From contig NZ_JADIKF010000035.1 in NCBI RefSeq assembly GCF_016904945.1, forward strand, positions 62,001 through 126,000: a stretch of 64,000 nt of DNA, given 5' to 3'. The notes beneath the pieces are model-generated. The model made no database searches, was not told where the DNA came from, and worked only from the letters and a program-made list of their open reading frames with translations. This DNA comes from Dyella mobilis. Its GTDB lineage: Bacteria; Pseudomonadota; Gammaproteobacteria; Xanthomonadales; Rhodanobacteraceae. Positions 42,895-52,270 of the stretch are shown in pieces; the first letter of the stretch is position 1; every line of letters begins with the position of its first letter. The position numbers and the translations under genes are program-made.

Positions 42895-43788
42895 ATGATT
42901 GATTTGACCCGCCTTCGTCTACTTCGTGAACTCACTTACCGTGGCACGATGACTGCCGTGGCCGATGCTTTCGGGATGACGTCGTCCGCGGTATCACAAC
43001 AACTCGCAACGCTAGAGCGAGAGACGGGAACGATCCTGCTGGATCGCATCGGACGACGCGTGCAATTGACTGACGCCGGCGCGCGGCTTGCTTTGCATGC
43101 CGAAACTATTCTTCAAGCGGTCGAAGTGGCGGAGCACGATCTTCAGACAGCTCATGGAAAACCCTATGGCGAATGCGTTATCGCCTGCTTTTCGAGTTTC
43201 GCGAAAGCACACCTTGTTCCGGTGGCGTCCCGTCTCAAGATGCGTTTTCCCGAATTGCGGATTTGCATTCACGAACTCGAAACACCCGATGCCATCGAGG
43301 CCTTGCGTGAGGGTCGGTGTGATATTGCGGTGCAGTTCACCTACGACCTGGTCCCTCGACCCGACCTTTCGGGTATGACATCACGCAAACTTGCGGATGA
43401 ACCCGTCGTTCTAGCTTTGCCCAAGTGCTGGCAGACGAAGCCTGGTCCTCTCGACTTGAAAAGTCTTGCAGATAAAGAATGGATCGTCGGCAGCCGCCAA
43501 ACCGATGATCTTGTTTTGGCTGAGCGAGCATGTGCTGCTGCCGGCTTCGCACCTAAAATGGCCCACACGGTAGACGACTACGATCTGCTTCTTCGCATGG
43601 TTGCTGCGGGTCTTGGCGTGGGGTTTGTACCTACCCTGGGACTTCGCTTCAGCAATACAAAAGCCGTGACGATCCATACCGTCCGTGGCATGCCACTTCG
43701 ACGGCACATCTACGCGGTGCTGCGAACCGCCGTCGCCACTTCTCCGGTCTTGCAAGTCGTCATGTCGGAGTTGGAGAAGATCGGCTAG
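42895..43788 (+). CDS. LysR-family transcriptional regulator
   Basis: The 297-residue protein has an N-terminal winged HTH (DLTRLRLLRELTYRGTMTAV, then SSAVSQQLATLERETGTILL). A periplasmic-binding-like sensor domain follows, ending near residue 290. It is divergent from the ureohydrolase gene with a 139-nt AT-rich spacer, the classic arrangement for activation of the neighbour. Confidence 0.92.
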   Translation: MIDLTRLRLLRELTYRGTMTAVADAFGMTSSAVSQQLATLERETGTILLDRIGRRVQLTDAGARLALHAETILQAVEVAEHDLQTAHGKPYGECVIACFSSFAKAHLVPVASRLKMRFPELRICIHELETPDAIEALREGRCDIAVQFTYDLVPRPDLSGMTSRKLADEPVVLALPKCWQTKPGPLDLKSLADKEWIVGSRQTDDLVLAERACAAAGFAPKMAHTVDDYDLLLRMVAAGLGVGFVPTLGLRFSNTKAVTIHTVRGMPLRRHIYAVLRTAVATSPVLQVVMSELEKIG

Positions 43789-43926
43789 CTCAAGACGGCC
43801 ATGCACTACGCGCGATAACCACCCCTAACCATCGGAGCGTCACGACGCCTCTTCGCAGCAAAGCTGAAAGCGATTAAACCCCCTCATCGCCTCCGTGGCC
43901 GGCAACGATAGCCCCCCTCCCCTGGT

Positions 43927-43954
43927 GCATCCAAAGCAATCACCGCTCCGTATA
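43927..43954 (+). promoter_or_regulatory. SigK-type ECF promoter before the 43989 gene
   Basis: GCATCC (43927-43932) and CCGTATA (43948-43954) are separated by 15 nt. The same hexamer pair with the same 15-nt spacing recurs at 44782-44809. The elements resemble the mycobacterial SigK consensus CCATCC/CCGAAT, and a SigK/RskA pair is encoded at 52271-53559. The start codon lies about 35 nt after the -10 element. Confidence 0.7.
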
Positions 43955-43988
43955 GGTAGATATAGCCCCTGTCGGAGTACGGCCAGCC

Positions 43989-44756
43989 ATGCGGAATTAT
44001 CTACGCGGAGCCTGGATCGCCATCTTTGCTGCCTTTTCATGGGTAGCCACTGCAAATGATAATCTGCATTATCTTGGTATTGCATACGACGCCCACGGCG
44101 GTCAAAAACTGTATCTGGAAGAGCACTTCGTGTTCGACCAAAACGATCAGCGCACGCGGCTGGTTCTTTATCGTTGTCCGTCCGGTCAGCCGTTTGCACG
44201 CAAATGGGTGCGGGATGTGTCGTCGGCATCCGCTCCCGACTTCGACCTGATTGACGCGCGTACTGGCTACCGCGAAGGGGTATCCGGCCCGCCTGGGGCA
44301 CGCAAGGTCTACGTCCAGGAAAACGACCATTCGCCGATGCGATCGGCGCCGTTGGATATGCCTGTTAACGCGGTCATCGATGCAGGTTTTGATGCCTATG
44401 TACGCGAACACTTCGACAGCCTCGACCCACAGGTCCGCCTAGCCTTTCTGGTGCCAAGCCGGCTGGGTTATCTGGGCCTGCGCCTCGCCGATACATCGTC
44501 CGATGCTGGCACGCGTCGCATCCGCCTGAGTCTCGATGCCTGGTACAGCTTTGCCGCGCCCTCGATCGACCTGATCTATGACACGGCCGACCGGCGGCTG
44601 ATGCAATTCAAAGGCATCAGCAATATCCACGATGCAAACGGTGGTAGTCAGACCGTGCGGATCGAGTTTCCGGCCTCGGCGGAACAGCCTGCACCCACGG
44701 TGCAGGACATACGGCAGGCCGCCGACCTTCCCCTGGTGAATCGCTGCCCGCCCTGA
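43989..44756 (+). CDS. Unknown exported protein, probable SigK regulon
   Basis: The 255-residue protein has an N-terminal signal peptide (RGAWIAIFAAFSWVATA) and a mature part with strand-rich sequence, including YDAHGGQKLYLEEHFVF and FKGISNIHDANGGSQTVRIE. No known domain is recognised. It has its own SigK-type promoter, and the desaturase operon 60-90 nt downstream has an identical-looking one. A role in envelope or lipid stress is inferred. Confidence 0.75.
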   Translation: MRNYLRGAWIAIFAAFSWVATANDNLHYLGIAYDAHGGQKLYLEEHFVFDQNDQRTRLVLYRCPSGQPFARKWVRDVSSASAPDFDLIDARTGYREGVSGPPGARKVYVQENDHSPMRSAPLDMPVNAVIDAGFDAYVREHFDSLDPQVRLAFLVPSRLGYLGLRLADTSSDAGTRRIRLSLDAWYSFAAPSIDLIYDTADRRLMQFKGISNIHDANGGSQTVRIEFPASAEQPAPTVQDIRQAADLPLVNRCPP

Positions 44757-44781
44757 CCCCACGCCGCCGCAAAAGTTTTTT

Positions 44782-44809
44782 GCATCCGTCCGGCGCTTTG
44801 CTCCGTATA
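44782..44809 (+). promoter_or_regulatory. SigK-type ECF promoter of the lipid-modification operon
   Basis: GCATCC (44782-44787), 15 nt, CCGTATA (44803-44809), identical in both elements and spacing to the site at 43927. Transcription should start near 44815. That is where a possible GTG start lies, which makes the later ATG at 44842 more likely as the true start unless the mRNA is leaderless. Confidence 0.72.
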
Positions 44810-44841
44810 TCTCTGTGAGCCCCCCTTTTCTGGACACCCTC

Positions 44842-45804
44842 ATGCAACGGTCTGAGCTCCCTGCCCGCCCGGTGGATCGGCCATCGCCCAGCACGCTTGC
44901 ATCCCTGCTCAACTGGTTCGACACGCAAGGCAGTCCGGATCAGGCCGGCGCACTGGGCTCACGCATCGACTGGCTGCGTGCCACGCCGTTCGTGATCCTT
45001 CATCTGGCCTGTCTGGCGGTGTTCTGGGTGGGCGTATCGCCGGTTGCATTGGCGGTGGCCGCCGCGCTGTATGCGCTACGCATGTTCGCCCTGACCGGCT
45101 TTTATCACCGCTACTTTTCGCATCGCGCCTTTCAGACCTCGCGTGCGGTGCAATTCACTTTTGCAGTGATCGGCGCGGCCTGCGTACAGCGAGGGCCGCT
45201 CTGGTGGGCCGCGCATCACCGCAACCATCATCGCCACGCCGATACGCAACTGGACCCTCACTCGCCCACGGTGTTCGGGTTTCTCTGGAGCCACATGGGC
45301 TGGTTCCTGACGCCACGCGCCTTCCACACCGACCTTGCCCGCGTTCCCGACCTGAGCCGTTACCCCGAACTGCGCTGGCTGGATCGCTACGATACCGCCG
45401 TACCCGTTGCACTCGCCGTGCTGCTATATCTCGTCGGTACCCTGCTGCATCGCTACGCGCCGATGCTGGGCACCAGCGGTGGACAGATGCTGACGTGGGG
45501 ATTCTTTATCTCCACCGTGGTGCTGTTTCACGCAACGGTGACGATCAACTCCTTGGCGCACCGCTTCGGCAGACGCCGCTTTGCGACGCGCGATAACAGC
45601 CGCAATAACGTGTGGCTCGCGCTGATCACGTTCGGCGAAGGTTGGCACAACAACCATCACTTCTATCCGGGCTCCGCACGACAAGGCTTCCGCTGGTGGG
45701 AAATCGATCTCACCTGGTACGGCTTGCGGCTGCTCGCCGCAATCGGGCTGGTATGGAACCTGAAGCCAGTGCCTGCCTGGATCGCGCGCAAGGCGAGGTA
45801 CTGA
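44842..45804 (+). CDS. Membrane fatty-acid desaturase (acyl-CoA/acyl-lipid)
   Basis: The protein of about 320 residues has the three His boxes of membrane di-iron desaturases: HRYFSH, HHRNHH and HNNHH (in WHNNHHFYP). Four hydrophobic segments surround them. It introduces a double bond (probably delta-9) into fatty acyl chains in the inner membrane. A GTG at 44815 also opens the frame but coincides with the predicted transcription start, so ATG 44842 is chosen. It heads an operon with methyltransferases of the CFA type, as in systems that make cyclopropane or furan fatty acids. Confidence 0.88.
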   Translation: MQRSELPARPVDRPSPSTLASLLNWFDTQGSPDQAGALGSRIDWLRATPFVILHLACLAVFWVGVSPVALAVAAALYALRMFALTGFYHRYFSHRAFQTSRAVQFTFAVIGAACVQRGPLWWAAHHRNHHRHADTQLDPHSPTVFGFLWSHMGWFLTPRAFHTDLARVPDLSRYPELRWLDRYDTAVPVALAVLLYLVGTLLHRYAPMLGTSGGQMLTWGFFISTVVLFHATVTINSLAHRFGRRRFATRDNSRNNVWLALITFGEGWHNNHHFYPGSARQGFRWWEIDLTWYGLRLLAAIGLVWNLKPVPAWIARKARY

Positions 45805-45806
45805 GC

Positions 45807-47075
45807 ATGCGTATCGCCGTGATCGGATCTGGCATCGCCGGGCTGGCCAGTGCTTACATGTTGTCGCGCTCGCAGGACGTCACCCTGTTCGAAGCCAACG
45901 ACTATCTGGGTGGGCACACCCACACGCACGACGTGCAGCAGGACGGGCAAGCCTATCGCATCGATACCGGCTTTATCGTCTTCAATCGCGCACACTACCC
46001 GCTGCTGAGCCAGCTTTTCGACGAACTGCGCGTGGAAAGCCAGCCCACCACAATGAGCTTCTCCGTCCAGAACGCTGCTACCGGCCTGGAATACAACGCC
46101 GGCACTCTCGACCAGTTGTTCTGCCAGCGGCGCAATCTGTGGTCGCCACGCTTCCTCGGCATGGTGCGGGACCTGATGCGTTTTTATCGCGAAGCGCCGG
46201 CATTGCTGGAGCAGGTGCGATCAAGCCAGACTCTGGGCGATTACCTCGCCGAACATCGCTATGGCGAGGCCTTCCGTGACGATCATCTGGTGCCAATGGC
46301 CTCGGCGCTGTGGTCGTCGCCTTCCGCACAGATTCTGTCGTTTCCGGTGCTCTACTTGGTGCAGTTCATGGCCAATCACCAGATGTTGCAGATCGCCGAG
46401 CGGCCACCATGGCGCGTCGTGCAAGACGGTTCGAACACCTATGTCACCGCGATGCGAAAACGCTGGCGTGTGCACGAACGCCTTGCGTGTCCAGTTACTT
46501 CCATACGACGCCGCGACGATGTGGTGGATGTCGCCACACCTTACGGAACCGAATCGTTCGATCACATCGTGCTCGCCTGCCACAGCGACCAGGCGCTTGC
46601 GCTGCTCGCCGATGCCAGTCCGGCCGAGCGCGATGTGCTCGGCGCGATCCGCTATCAGGCTAATGATACGGTGCTGCACACCGATGCCTCCCTGCTGCCT
46701 CGCCGTCGCAATGCCTGGGCGGCGTGGAATGCGTATGTGCCAGCGGGCAAAGATCAGGCTTGCACGGTCAGCTATTGCATGAATCTGCTGCAAGGCATTT
46801 CGTCACCCCGCCCGTTTGTCGTCACGCTCAACCGCACCGAGGCCATCGATCCAACGTGCATCCTGCACCGGATGACGTATCACCACCCTGTCTACGACGC
46901 AGCTGCGGTCGCCGCGCAACGGCGCAAATCGGAGATTCAGGGCCGGCGCCGGACCTGGTTTGCGGGTGCTTACTGGGGCTGGGGATTCCATGAAGACGGC
47001 ATGCGCAGTGCGGCGGATGCCGTAGCCGAGATACAGCGCATGGGTGCTGCTGCTCAGGTGCAGGCGGCCGCGTGA
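45807..47075 (+). CDS. FAD-dependent oxidoreductase (amine-oxidase-like)
   Basis: The 422-residue protein starts MRIAVIGSGIAGLASAYMLS, a dinucleotide-binding fold, followed by the FAD-contact LGGHTHTHDV. Near the C-terminus it has the FAD motif GAYWGWGFHEDGM. It belongs to the group that accompanies DUF1365 and CFA-type enzymes in stress-lipid operons. It starts 2 nt after the desaturase stop. The substrate is probably an acyl chain of a membrane lipid (inference). The longer frame to 45612 lies inside the desaturase and is rejected. Confidence 0.88.
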   Translation: MRIAVIGSGIAGLASAYMLSRSQDVTLFEANDYLGGHTHTHDVQQDGQAYRIDTGFIVFNRAHYPLLSQLFDELRVESQPTTMSFSVQNAATGLEYNAGTLDQLFCQRRNLWSPRFLGMVRDLMRFYREAPALLEQVRSSQTLGDYLAEHRYGEAFRDDHLVPMASALWSSPSAQILSFPVLYLVQFMANHQMLQIAERPPWRVVQDGSNTYVTAMRKRWRVHERLACPVTSIRRRDDVVDVATPYGTESFDHIVLACHSDQALALLADASPAERDVLGAIRYQANDTVLHTDASLLPRRRNAWAAWNAYVPAGKDQACTVSYCMNLLQGISSPRPFVVTLNRTEAIDPTCILHRMTYHHPVYDAAAVAAQRRKSEIQGRRRTWFAGAYWGWGFHEDGMRSAADAVAEIQRMGAAAQVQAAA

Positions 47076-47878
47076 TGACCTCGACACTCGCCAGTGCCGT
47101 ATACGAAGGCCAGGTGACGCATCGGCGCCATCGACCGCATGCCCATGCTTTCACCTATCGCATGGCACAGCTCTACCTGGATCTGGACGAACTGGATCAC
47201 GTGTTCGAAGGGCATCGCCTGTGGTCGTCGGATCGTCCCAATCTCGCCGAGTGGCGGCGCAGCGATTATCTGGGACCGACCGACCTGCCCCTTGCCGAAG
47301 CAGTCAGGCAGCGGTTCGCCGAGCGTACTGGAAAGAGGCCGGGTGGTCCGGTACGCATGCTTGCCCATCTGCGATACGCAGGCTACGCCTTTAACCCGGT
47401 CGCGTTCTACTACTGCTATGCCAGCGATGGCATCACGCTGGATGGCATCGTGGCGGAAATCACCAATACGCCATGGCATGAACGGTACGCCTATGTATTG
47501 CCGATGGACGAGGCCGATAAACACGGCCGCGCACTGCACTGGCGTTTCAACAAAGACTTCCACGTGTCGCCCTTCATGGCGATGAAGCGTCGCTACGACT
47601 GGCGCTTTACACCACCCGCCGACGATCTTCGCGTACACATGAAAGTGTTAGCCGATGAAGGGCCGGATTTCGACGCCACGCTGGCCTTGACGCGCCGTCC
47701 GCTGGACAGCGCTTCGCTCGCACGCGTGTTGTGGCGTTTTCCGCTAATGACCGCGCAAGTTATCGGCGCTATCCACTGGCAGGCGCTGCGGCTTTGGCTG
47801 AAACGCAATCCGGTTTACGACCATCCCGCTCACACCGCAGCACTTAACACCCCTTCCAAGCTCAGGGATCTCCCATGA
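47075..47878 (+). CDS. DUF1365 family protein
   Basis: The protein of about 267 residues has the DUF1365 pattern: VYEGQVTHRRHRPHAHAFTY at the N-terminus, AYAFNPVAFYYCY-like sequence (GYAFNPVAFYYCY) and HVSPFMAMKRRYDWRF. Its start overlaps the previous stop (a GTG at 47072 is also possible). It always travels with the FAD oxidoreductase and CFA-type methyltransferase, suggesting a shared lipid reaction. It overlaps the next gene by 4 nt. Confidence 0.88.
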   Translation: MTSTLASAVYEGQVTHRRHRPHAHAFTYRMAQLYLDLDELDHVFEGHRLWSSDRPNLAEWRRSDYLGPTDLPLAEAVRQRFAERTGKRPGGPVRMLAHLRYAGYAFNPVAFYYCYASDGITLDGIVAEITNTPWHERYAYVLPMDEADKHGRALHWRFNKDFHVSPFMAMKRRYDWRFTPPADDLRVHMKVLADEGPDFDATLALTRRPLDSASLARVLWRFPLMTAQVIGAIHWQALRLWLKRNPVYDHPAHTAALNTPSKLRDLP

Positions 47879-49137
47879 ATGAGATCGCGTCTTCCGCACT
47901 TCGCTCATCCACCACCGCACCAGCACAGGGCCGCTTTCTGCGCGACCGTCTCGTCGCCAGCCTGCAGGGCCTTCGCCATGGCCGACTCGTCCTGCACGAT
48001 GCGTGGGGCGACGTAGACCTTGGCAACACATCCGATGATCCGCTGACCGTGCACGTAACGGTCAGCGACGCCACGTTCTACCGCGCCGTGGCTATGCAAG
48101 GCAGCGTGGGCGCAGGCGATGCCTACGGTGACGGCCTCTGGCACTGCGATGACCTGGTCGGGCTGGTGCGCCTGCTCGTACGCAATCGCGATCTGCTGGA
48201 CGGCATGGAAAGTGGCCTGGCTCGCCTGGGCAGCGCGGTGCTCAAGCTATGGCATGCAAAGCGGCGCAATACCCATGCCGGAAGCCGCCGCAACATCGCG
48301 CAACACTACGATCTCGGTAATGACTTTTTCCGGTGCTTTCTTTCGTCCGACATGATGTATTCGTCTGCGTTGTGGGCGGGCGCCAGCGATACGCTGGAGC
48401 AGGCGTCGACCCGCAAGCTCGATGTCGTCTGCCGCAAACTCGGCTTGCAACCAGGCATGCACGTTGTGGAAATCGGCACCGGCTGGGGCGGCTTCGCCAT
48501 TCACGCCGCCAGGCACTACGGCTGCCGCGTCACCACTACCACGATTTCCCGCGAGCAGCATGCGTACGCGGCCGGGCGTGTACGCGAAGCCGGGCTGAGC
48601 GAGCGGGTCACACTACTGCTGGAGGACTACCGCGACCTGCAAGGCCGCTACGACCGCCTCGTATCCATTGAGATGATCGAGGCGATCGGTGCGCCGTACC
48701 TCACCACCTACTTTTCCAAGCTCGCCCAACTGCTCAAGCCCGATGGCTTGGCGCTGATCCAGGCCATCACTATCGAAGACCATCGCTACCGGCAAGCGCT
48801 CAAAGCGGTGGATTTCATCAAGCGGCACGTGTTTCCCGGCAGCTTTATCCCTTCCATCGCGGCCATGCTGGAAGCCAAGACCAAGGCCAGCGACCTGGCG
48901 CTGGTCCATCAGGAAGATTTCGGTCTCTCGTACGCGCATACCCTGCATGCATGGCAAGAACGCTTCCGGCGATCCTTGAATCGCGTTCGTGCACAGGGCT
49001 TCGACGAACGGTTTATCCGCCTGTGGGAGTTTTACCTGGCGTATTGCGAGGGTGGTTTTCGCGAACGTTCGATCGGCGTATCGCACCTTCTGTTGGCGCG
49101 ACCCCAGGCGCGGCCTTCGCAGCCGCGTTGGACCTGA
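47875..49137 (+). CDS. Cyclopropane-fatty-acyl-phospholipid synthase-like methyltransferase 1
   Basis: The 420-residue protein has the CFA synthase body: RRNIAQHYDLGNDFFRCFLS, MYSSALW, SAM-binding VVEIGTGWGGFAIHAARHYG, and SIEMIEAIG with the Glu of the active-site loop. HVFPGSFIPS comes near the end. CFA-type enzymes use SAM to add a methylene or methyl group to a double bond of membrane phospholipids. It is translationally coupled to the DUF1365 gene (4-nt overlap). Confidence 0.92.
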   Translation: MNEIASSALRSSTTAPAQGRFLRDRLVASLQGLRHGRLVLHDAWGDVDLGNTSDDPLTVHVTVSDATFYRAVAMQGSVGAGDAYGDGLWHCDDLVGLVRLLVRNRDLLDGMESGLARLGSAVLKLWHAKRRNTHAGSRRNIAQHYDLGNDFFRCFLSSDMMYSSALWAGASDTLEQASTRKLDVVCRKLGLQPGMHVVEIGTGWGGFAIHAARHYGCRVTTTTISREQHAYAAGRVREAGLSERVTLLLEDYRDLQGRYDRLVSIEMIEAIGAPYLTTYFSKLAQLLKPDGLALIQAITIEDHRYRQALKAVDFIKRHVFPGSFIPSIAAMLEAKTKASDLALVHQEDFGLSYAHTLHAWQERFRRSLNRVRAQGFDERFIRLWEFYLAYCEGGFRERSIGVSHLLLARPQARPSQPRWT

Positions 49138-49149
49138 CAGGTCGCTCGC

Positions 49150-49710
49150 ATGATGCGCTGGATTAACATCATCGGTTATCAGCTTGTGTGGTTCGTTGCC
49201 GTTATCGGCGCCGCCCATGACCGGATATGGCCTGCTTTGCTGGTCGGAGTGGCCTTTGTGGCATCACAGTTGGTTTTGGCGCCTAAGCGCTCAACGGAAT
49301 GGCGCCTTCTCGGCATGGCGCTGATCTTTGGCATGCTGATCGATGGCGTTGCGGTGCGCATGGACTGGGTATGTTACGCCACGCCGTCACCCTCCATTCC
49401 TGCACACGGTGCGCCGATGTGGATTCTGGTGTTGTGGTTATCTTTTGCGATGACCATCAACCAAAGCCTGGCCTATCTTCGTGATCGGTGGTGGCTGGCA
49501 TTAGCCTTCGGCGCGATCGGCGCACCGCTGGCATATCTGGGAGCGCAGCGTGGATGGCGCGCCGTCGATTTCCCGCATCCCGCGTGGCGCGGACTGATCT
49601 GGTTGAGCGTGTGCTGGGCGATCGCCTTGCCGTCACTAGGTCTCTGCGCTCGCCGATTTTCCTTGGCCACTCGCAACGCACATATTTCTGCCGGAGCCCA
49701 TCATCGATGA
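49150..49710 (+). CDS. DUF2878 membrane protein
   Basis: The 186-residue protein has about five membrane helices and the DUF2878 features NIIGYQLVWFVAVIGAA, MLIDGVAVRMDWVCY, PMWILVLWLSFAMTINQSLA and GAPLAYLGAQRGW. It is an inner-membrane protein, function unknown, conserved in these lipid operons. It overlaps the next gene by 4 nt. Confidence 0.88.
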   Translation: MMRWINIIGYQLVWFVAVIGAAHDRIWPALLVGVAFVASQLVLAPKRSTEWRLLGMALIFGMLIDGVAVRMDWVCYATPSPSIPAHGAPMWILVLWLSFAMTINQSLAYLRDRWWLALAFGAIGAPLAYLGAQRGWRAVDFPHPAWRGLIWLSVCWAIALPSLGLCARRFSLATRNAHISAGAHHR

Positions 49711-50507
49711 GCATCTCGCTGCAACTAAGCGTACTGCTTGCCGTCATGGTGATCGTCATGGCGTTTGGATGGCGCTGGCAAAAGCGCCATAGCAATGCAG
49801 GCATCGTGGATGTGCTGTGGTCGATCGGCGTCGGTTTCGGCGCTGTGTGGATGGCATGGAGTGGTGCGGGCGAACCATGGCCGCGATACACGATGGCGCT
49901 GCTCGGTGCTGCGTGGGCGGCACGGCTCGCCTGGCATCTGGCGCGCCGCGTGCTGCATGAAGCAGAGGACGGGCGTTATCGCCATCTGCGCTCGCACTGG
50001 CAAAGCCATCAAGGGAAGTTCTTTTTATTCTTCGAAGGCCAGGCCGTACTGGTGGTGCTGTTCGCCTTGCCGTTTACCGCGGTTGCACGCAATCCCATAA
50101 ACGCCGTGACGCCCCCACTGATCCTGGGCGTAATCATCTGGATCATCGCTGTTGCCGGCGAAACCAGCGCCGACCGGCAGCTGGCCCGATTCCGCAGCAA
50201 CCCCATGCACAGCGGCAAGACCTGTCGCGAAGGCTGGTGGCGCTATTCGCGGCATCCCAATTACTTTTTTGAATGGCTGCACTGGTTCGCCTATGTCGCG
50301 CTGGCGTGGGGATCGCCGCTGGCGTGGCTGGCATGGTCGGGGCCGATCGTCACGTATGTGTTTCTGCGCTGGATCAGCGGCGTGACCTTTACGGAAGCCC
50401 AGGCCCTGCGCAAACGGGGTGACGACTACCGCGACTATCAACGCACCACGCCGATGTTCATGCCGTGGTTTCCCAGATCCCCTACTTCTTCCAAGGAGGC
50501 CTCATGA
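49707..50507 (+). CDS. DUF1295 membrane protein (steroid 5-alpha-reductase-like fold)
   Basis: The 266-residue multi-pass protein carries CREGWWRYSRHPNYFFEWLH, the cofactor-binding motif of DUF1295 and isoprenylcysteine methyltransferase/5-alpha-reductase-like enzymes. Such proteins reduce or modify lipid double bonds with NADPH or SAM. ATGA couples it to the DUF2878 gene, and the next gene starts within its last codons. The frame is open upstream to 49488 inside DUF2878, which is rejected. Confidence 0.88.
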   Translation: MSISLQLSVLLAVMVIVMAFGWRWQKRHSNAGIVDVLWSIGVGFGAVWMAWSGAGEPWPRYTMALLGAAWAARLAWHLARRVLHEAEDGRYRHLRSHWQSHQGKFFLFFEGQAVLVVLFALPFTAVARNPINAVTPPLILGVIIWIIAVAGETSADRQLARFRSNPMHSGKTCREGWWRYSRHPNYFFEWLHWFAYVALAWGSPLAWLAWSGPIVTYVFLRWISGVTFTEAQALRKRGDDYRDYQRTTPMFMPWFPRSPTSSKEAS

Positions 50508-51589
50508 CCACCACCGCCGCAGTCCAAGACATGCCGCGTCCCGAACAGGCGGCAGCAGGCTTGCTGGGCCTGGCTGAGCGCCGGCTGCTGCCGGATGCCG
50601 TGGTGCGCCTGGGCATCCGCCGACTTTGTGCGCAACGGCTGCGCGACGAATCTGCGCAGGGCTCGACCGCGGAGTCGGCGCAGTATCAGCAGCGCATCGA
50701 CTTGCTGCGCCACAGCCCGATAGCTATCCACACCGACGCGGCCAATGCGCAGCACTACGAATTGCCCGCCGCGTTCTTCCAGGCATGCCTGGGACCGCGC
50801 ATGAAATACTCGTCGTGCTACTACCCCACCGGCAACGAGACGCCGGCACAGGCGGAAGAAGCGATGCTGGAACTGTATGGCGAACGCGCTGAACTGCGTG
50901 ACGGACAGGACATTCTGGAACTGGGCTGTGGCTGGGGCTCGCTGACGCTATGGATGGCCGAGCGCTATCCACGCGCGCGCATCACCGCGGTATCCAACTC
51001 GCATTCCCAACGCACGCACATTCAGACGGTATGCGCCGCGCGCGGTCTTTCCAACGTCACGGTCATCACTGCCGACGTGAACACGCTGGCGATCGATGTC
51101 GAAGCTTTCGACCGCTGTGTTTCGATCGAAATGTTCGAGCACGTGCGCAACTACGAAACCTTGCTGGCCCGTATTGCGAGCTGGCTGCGACCGGGTGGCA
51201 AGTTGTTCGTACACATCTTTGCGCACCGGACCCTGCTCTACCCGTTCGAGACGGAGGGCGACACCAATTGGATGGGCCGTCACTTCTTTACCGGCGGCCT
51301 GATGCCATCGGTGGATACCTTGCTGTGGTTCCAGCGCGACCTGAGCCTGGAAAAACGCTGGAAGGTGGACGGCCGCCATTACCAGCGCACGGCCAACGGC
51401 TGGCTGGCCAACCAGGACGCCAACAAAACCGAAGTGATGCGCTCCCTGGTCAAAGCCTATGGCCGTGAAAACGCCAACCTGTGGTGCCAGCGCTGGCGGA
51501 TGTTCTGGATGGCCTGTGCGGAGCTGTTCGGCTATGACTCAGGCCAGCAATGGCTGGTCGCGCACTATCTGTTTTCGCGGCAGGAGTGA
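50504..51589 (+). CDS. CFA-type SAM methyltransferase 2
   Basis: The 361-residue protein has NAQHYELPAAFFQACLGPRM, CYYPTGNETPAQAEEAMLEL, SAM motif ILELGCGWGSLTLWMAERYP and SIEMFEHVRNYE. It is a shorter, distinct branch from the enzyme at 47875, lacking its N-terminal domain. AAGGAGG lies six bases before ATG 50504, one of the strongest ribosome sites here. It is similar in type to methyltransferases that act after unsaturated-fatty-acid desaturation in furan fatty acid synthesis. The exact product is not proven. Confidence 0.88.
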   Translation: MTTTAAVQDMPRPEQAAAGLLGLAERRLLPDAVVRLGIRRLCAQRLRDESAQGSTAESAQYQQRIDLLRHSPIAIHTDAANAQHYELPAAFFQACLGPRMKYSSCYYPTGNETPAQAEEAMLELYGERAELRDGQDILELGCGWGSLTLWMAERYPRARITAVSNSHSQRTHIQTVCAARGLSNVTVITADVNTLAIDVEAFDRCVSIEMFEHVRNYETLLARIASWLRPGGKLFVHIFAHRTLLYPFETEGDTNWMGRHFFTGGLMPSVDTLLWFQRDLSLEKRWKVDGRHYQRTANGWLANQDANKTEVMRSLVKAYGRENANLWCQRWRMFWMACAELFGYDSGQQWLVAHYLFSRQE

Positions 51590-51593
51590 AGTG

Positions 51594-52139
51594 GTGAATA
51601 TCTTGCGTAACGCTACCATGTCCTGCGCTGTTGCCGTGATCGGGTTGGCCGGTTGCGCGGCAGTGCAACCCATGCCACACGTGGCACGGGTAGACCTGCC
51701 CCGCTACATGGGCCGTTGGTATGTGATCGCGTCGATTCCAAGCTTTCCCGAACGCCATGCCTACAACGCGGTGGAGTCATACACCCTGCTTGCCGACGGC
51801 CGCATTGCCACCGACTTCCGCTACCGCAACGCCAGCTTCGCTGCGCCGGTGAAAACCATGCATCCTGTCGGGACGGTGCAGCCCGGCACCGGCAACGCGG
51901 TCTGGGGTGAACAGTTTGTCTGGCCGATCAAGGCCGAATACGTCATCGCGTACCTGGAAAGCAACTACCGCACCGTTATCGTCGGCCGCAGCAAGCGTGA
52001 CTATGTGTGGATCATGGCGCGCACGCCAACGCTGCCGGAGCACGACTACGCCCAACTCGTCGGCAAGGTCGCTGAGCTGGGCTACGACACCGGCAAGCTG
52101 CGCCGGGTGCCCCAGCAATGGCCGGAAGCGGTGCCGTGA
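51594..52139 (+). CDS. Lipocalin-family outer-membrane lipoprotein (Blc-like)
   Basis: The protein has a signal peptide with lipobox VIGLAGC, then YMGRWYVIASIP (the G-x-W lipocalin signature), and EQFVWPIKAEYVIAYLESN and TVIVGRSKRDYVWIMARTP. These match bacterial lipocalins that bind lysophospholipids or fatty acids at the outer membrane. GTG 51594 (GGAG seven bases upstream) is the likely start. It is a logical partner for lipid modification and sits four bases after the methyltransferase. Confidence 0.88.
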   Translation: MNILRNATMSCAVAVIGLAGCAAVQPMPHVARVDLPRYMGRWYVIASIPSFPERHAYNAVESYTLLADGRIATDFRYRNASFAAPVKTMHPVGTVQPGTGNAVWGEQFVWPIKAEYVIAYLESNYRTVIVGRSKRDYVWIMARTPTLPEHDYAQLVGKVAELGYDTGKLRRVPQQWPEAVP

Positions 52140-52270
52140 CGTTGACGTTTTCTGCACGTGAAAGCCGCGCCGGCCGCTGCCAGGCAAGCCGGCCTTCATG
52201 CTATAGATGGGGCCGTGTTTCCAGACGTCGCTCACTCGCAGGCTTTCCAACCCTCCAGGATTCTTTGCCC

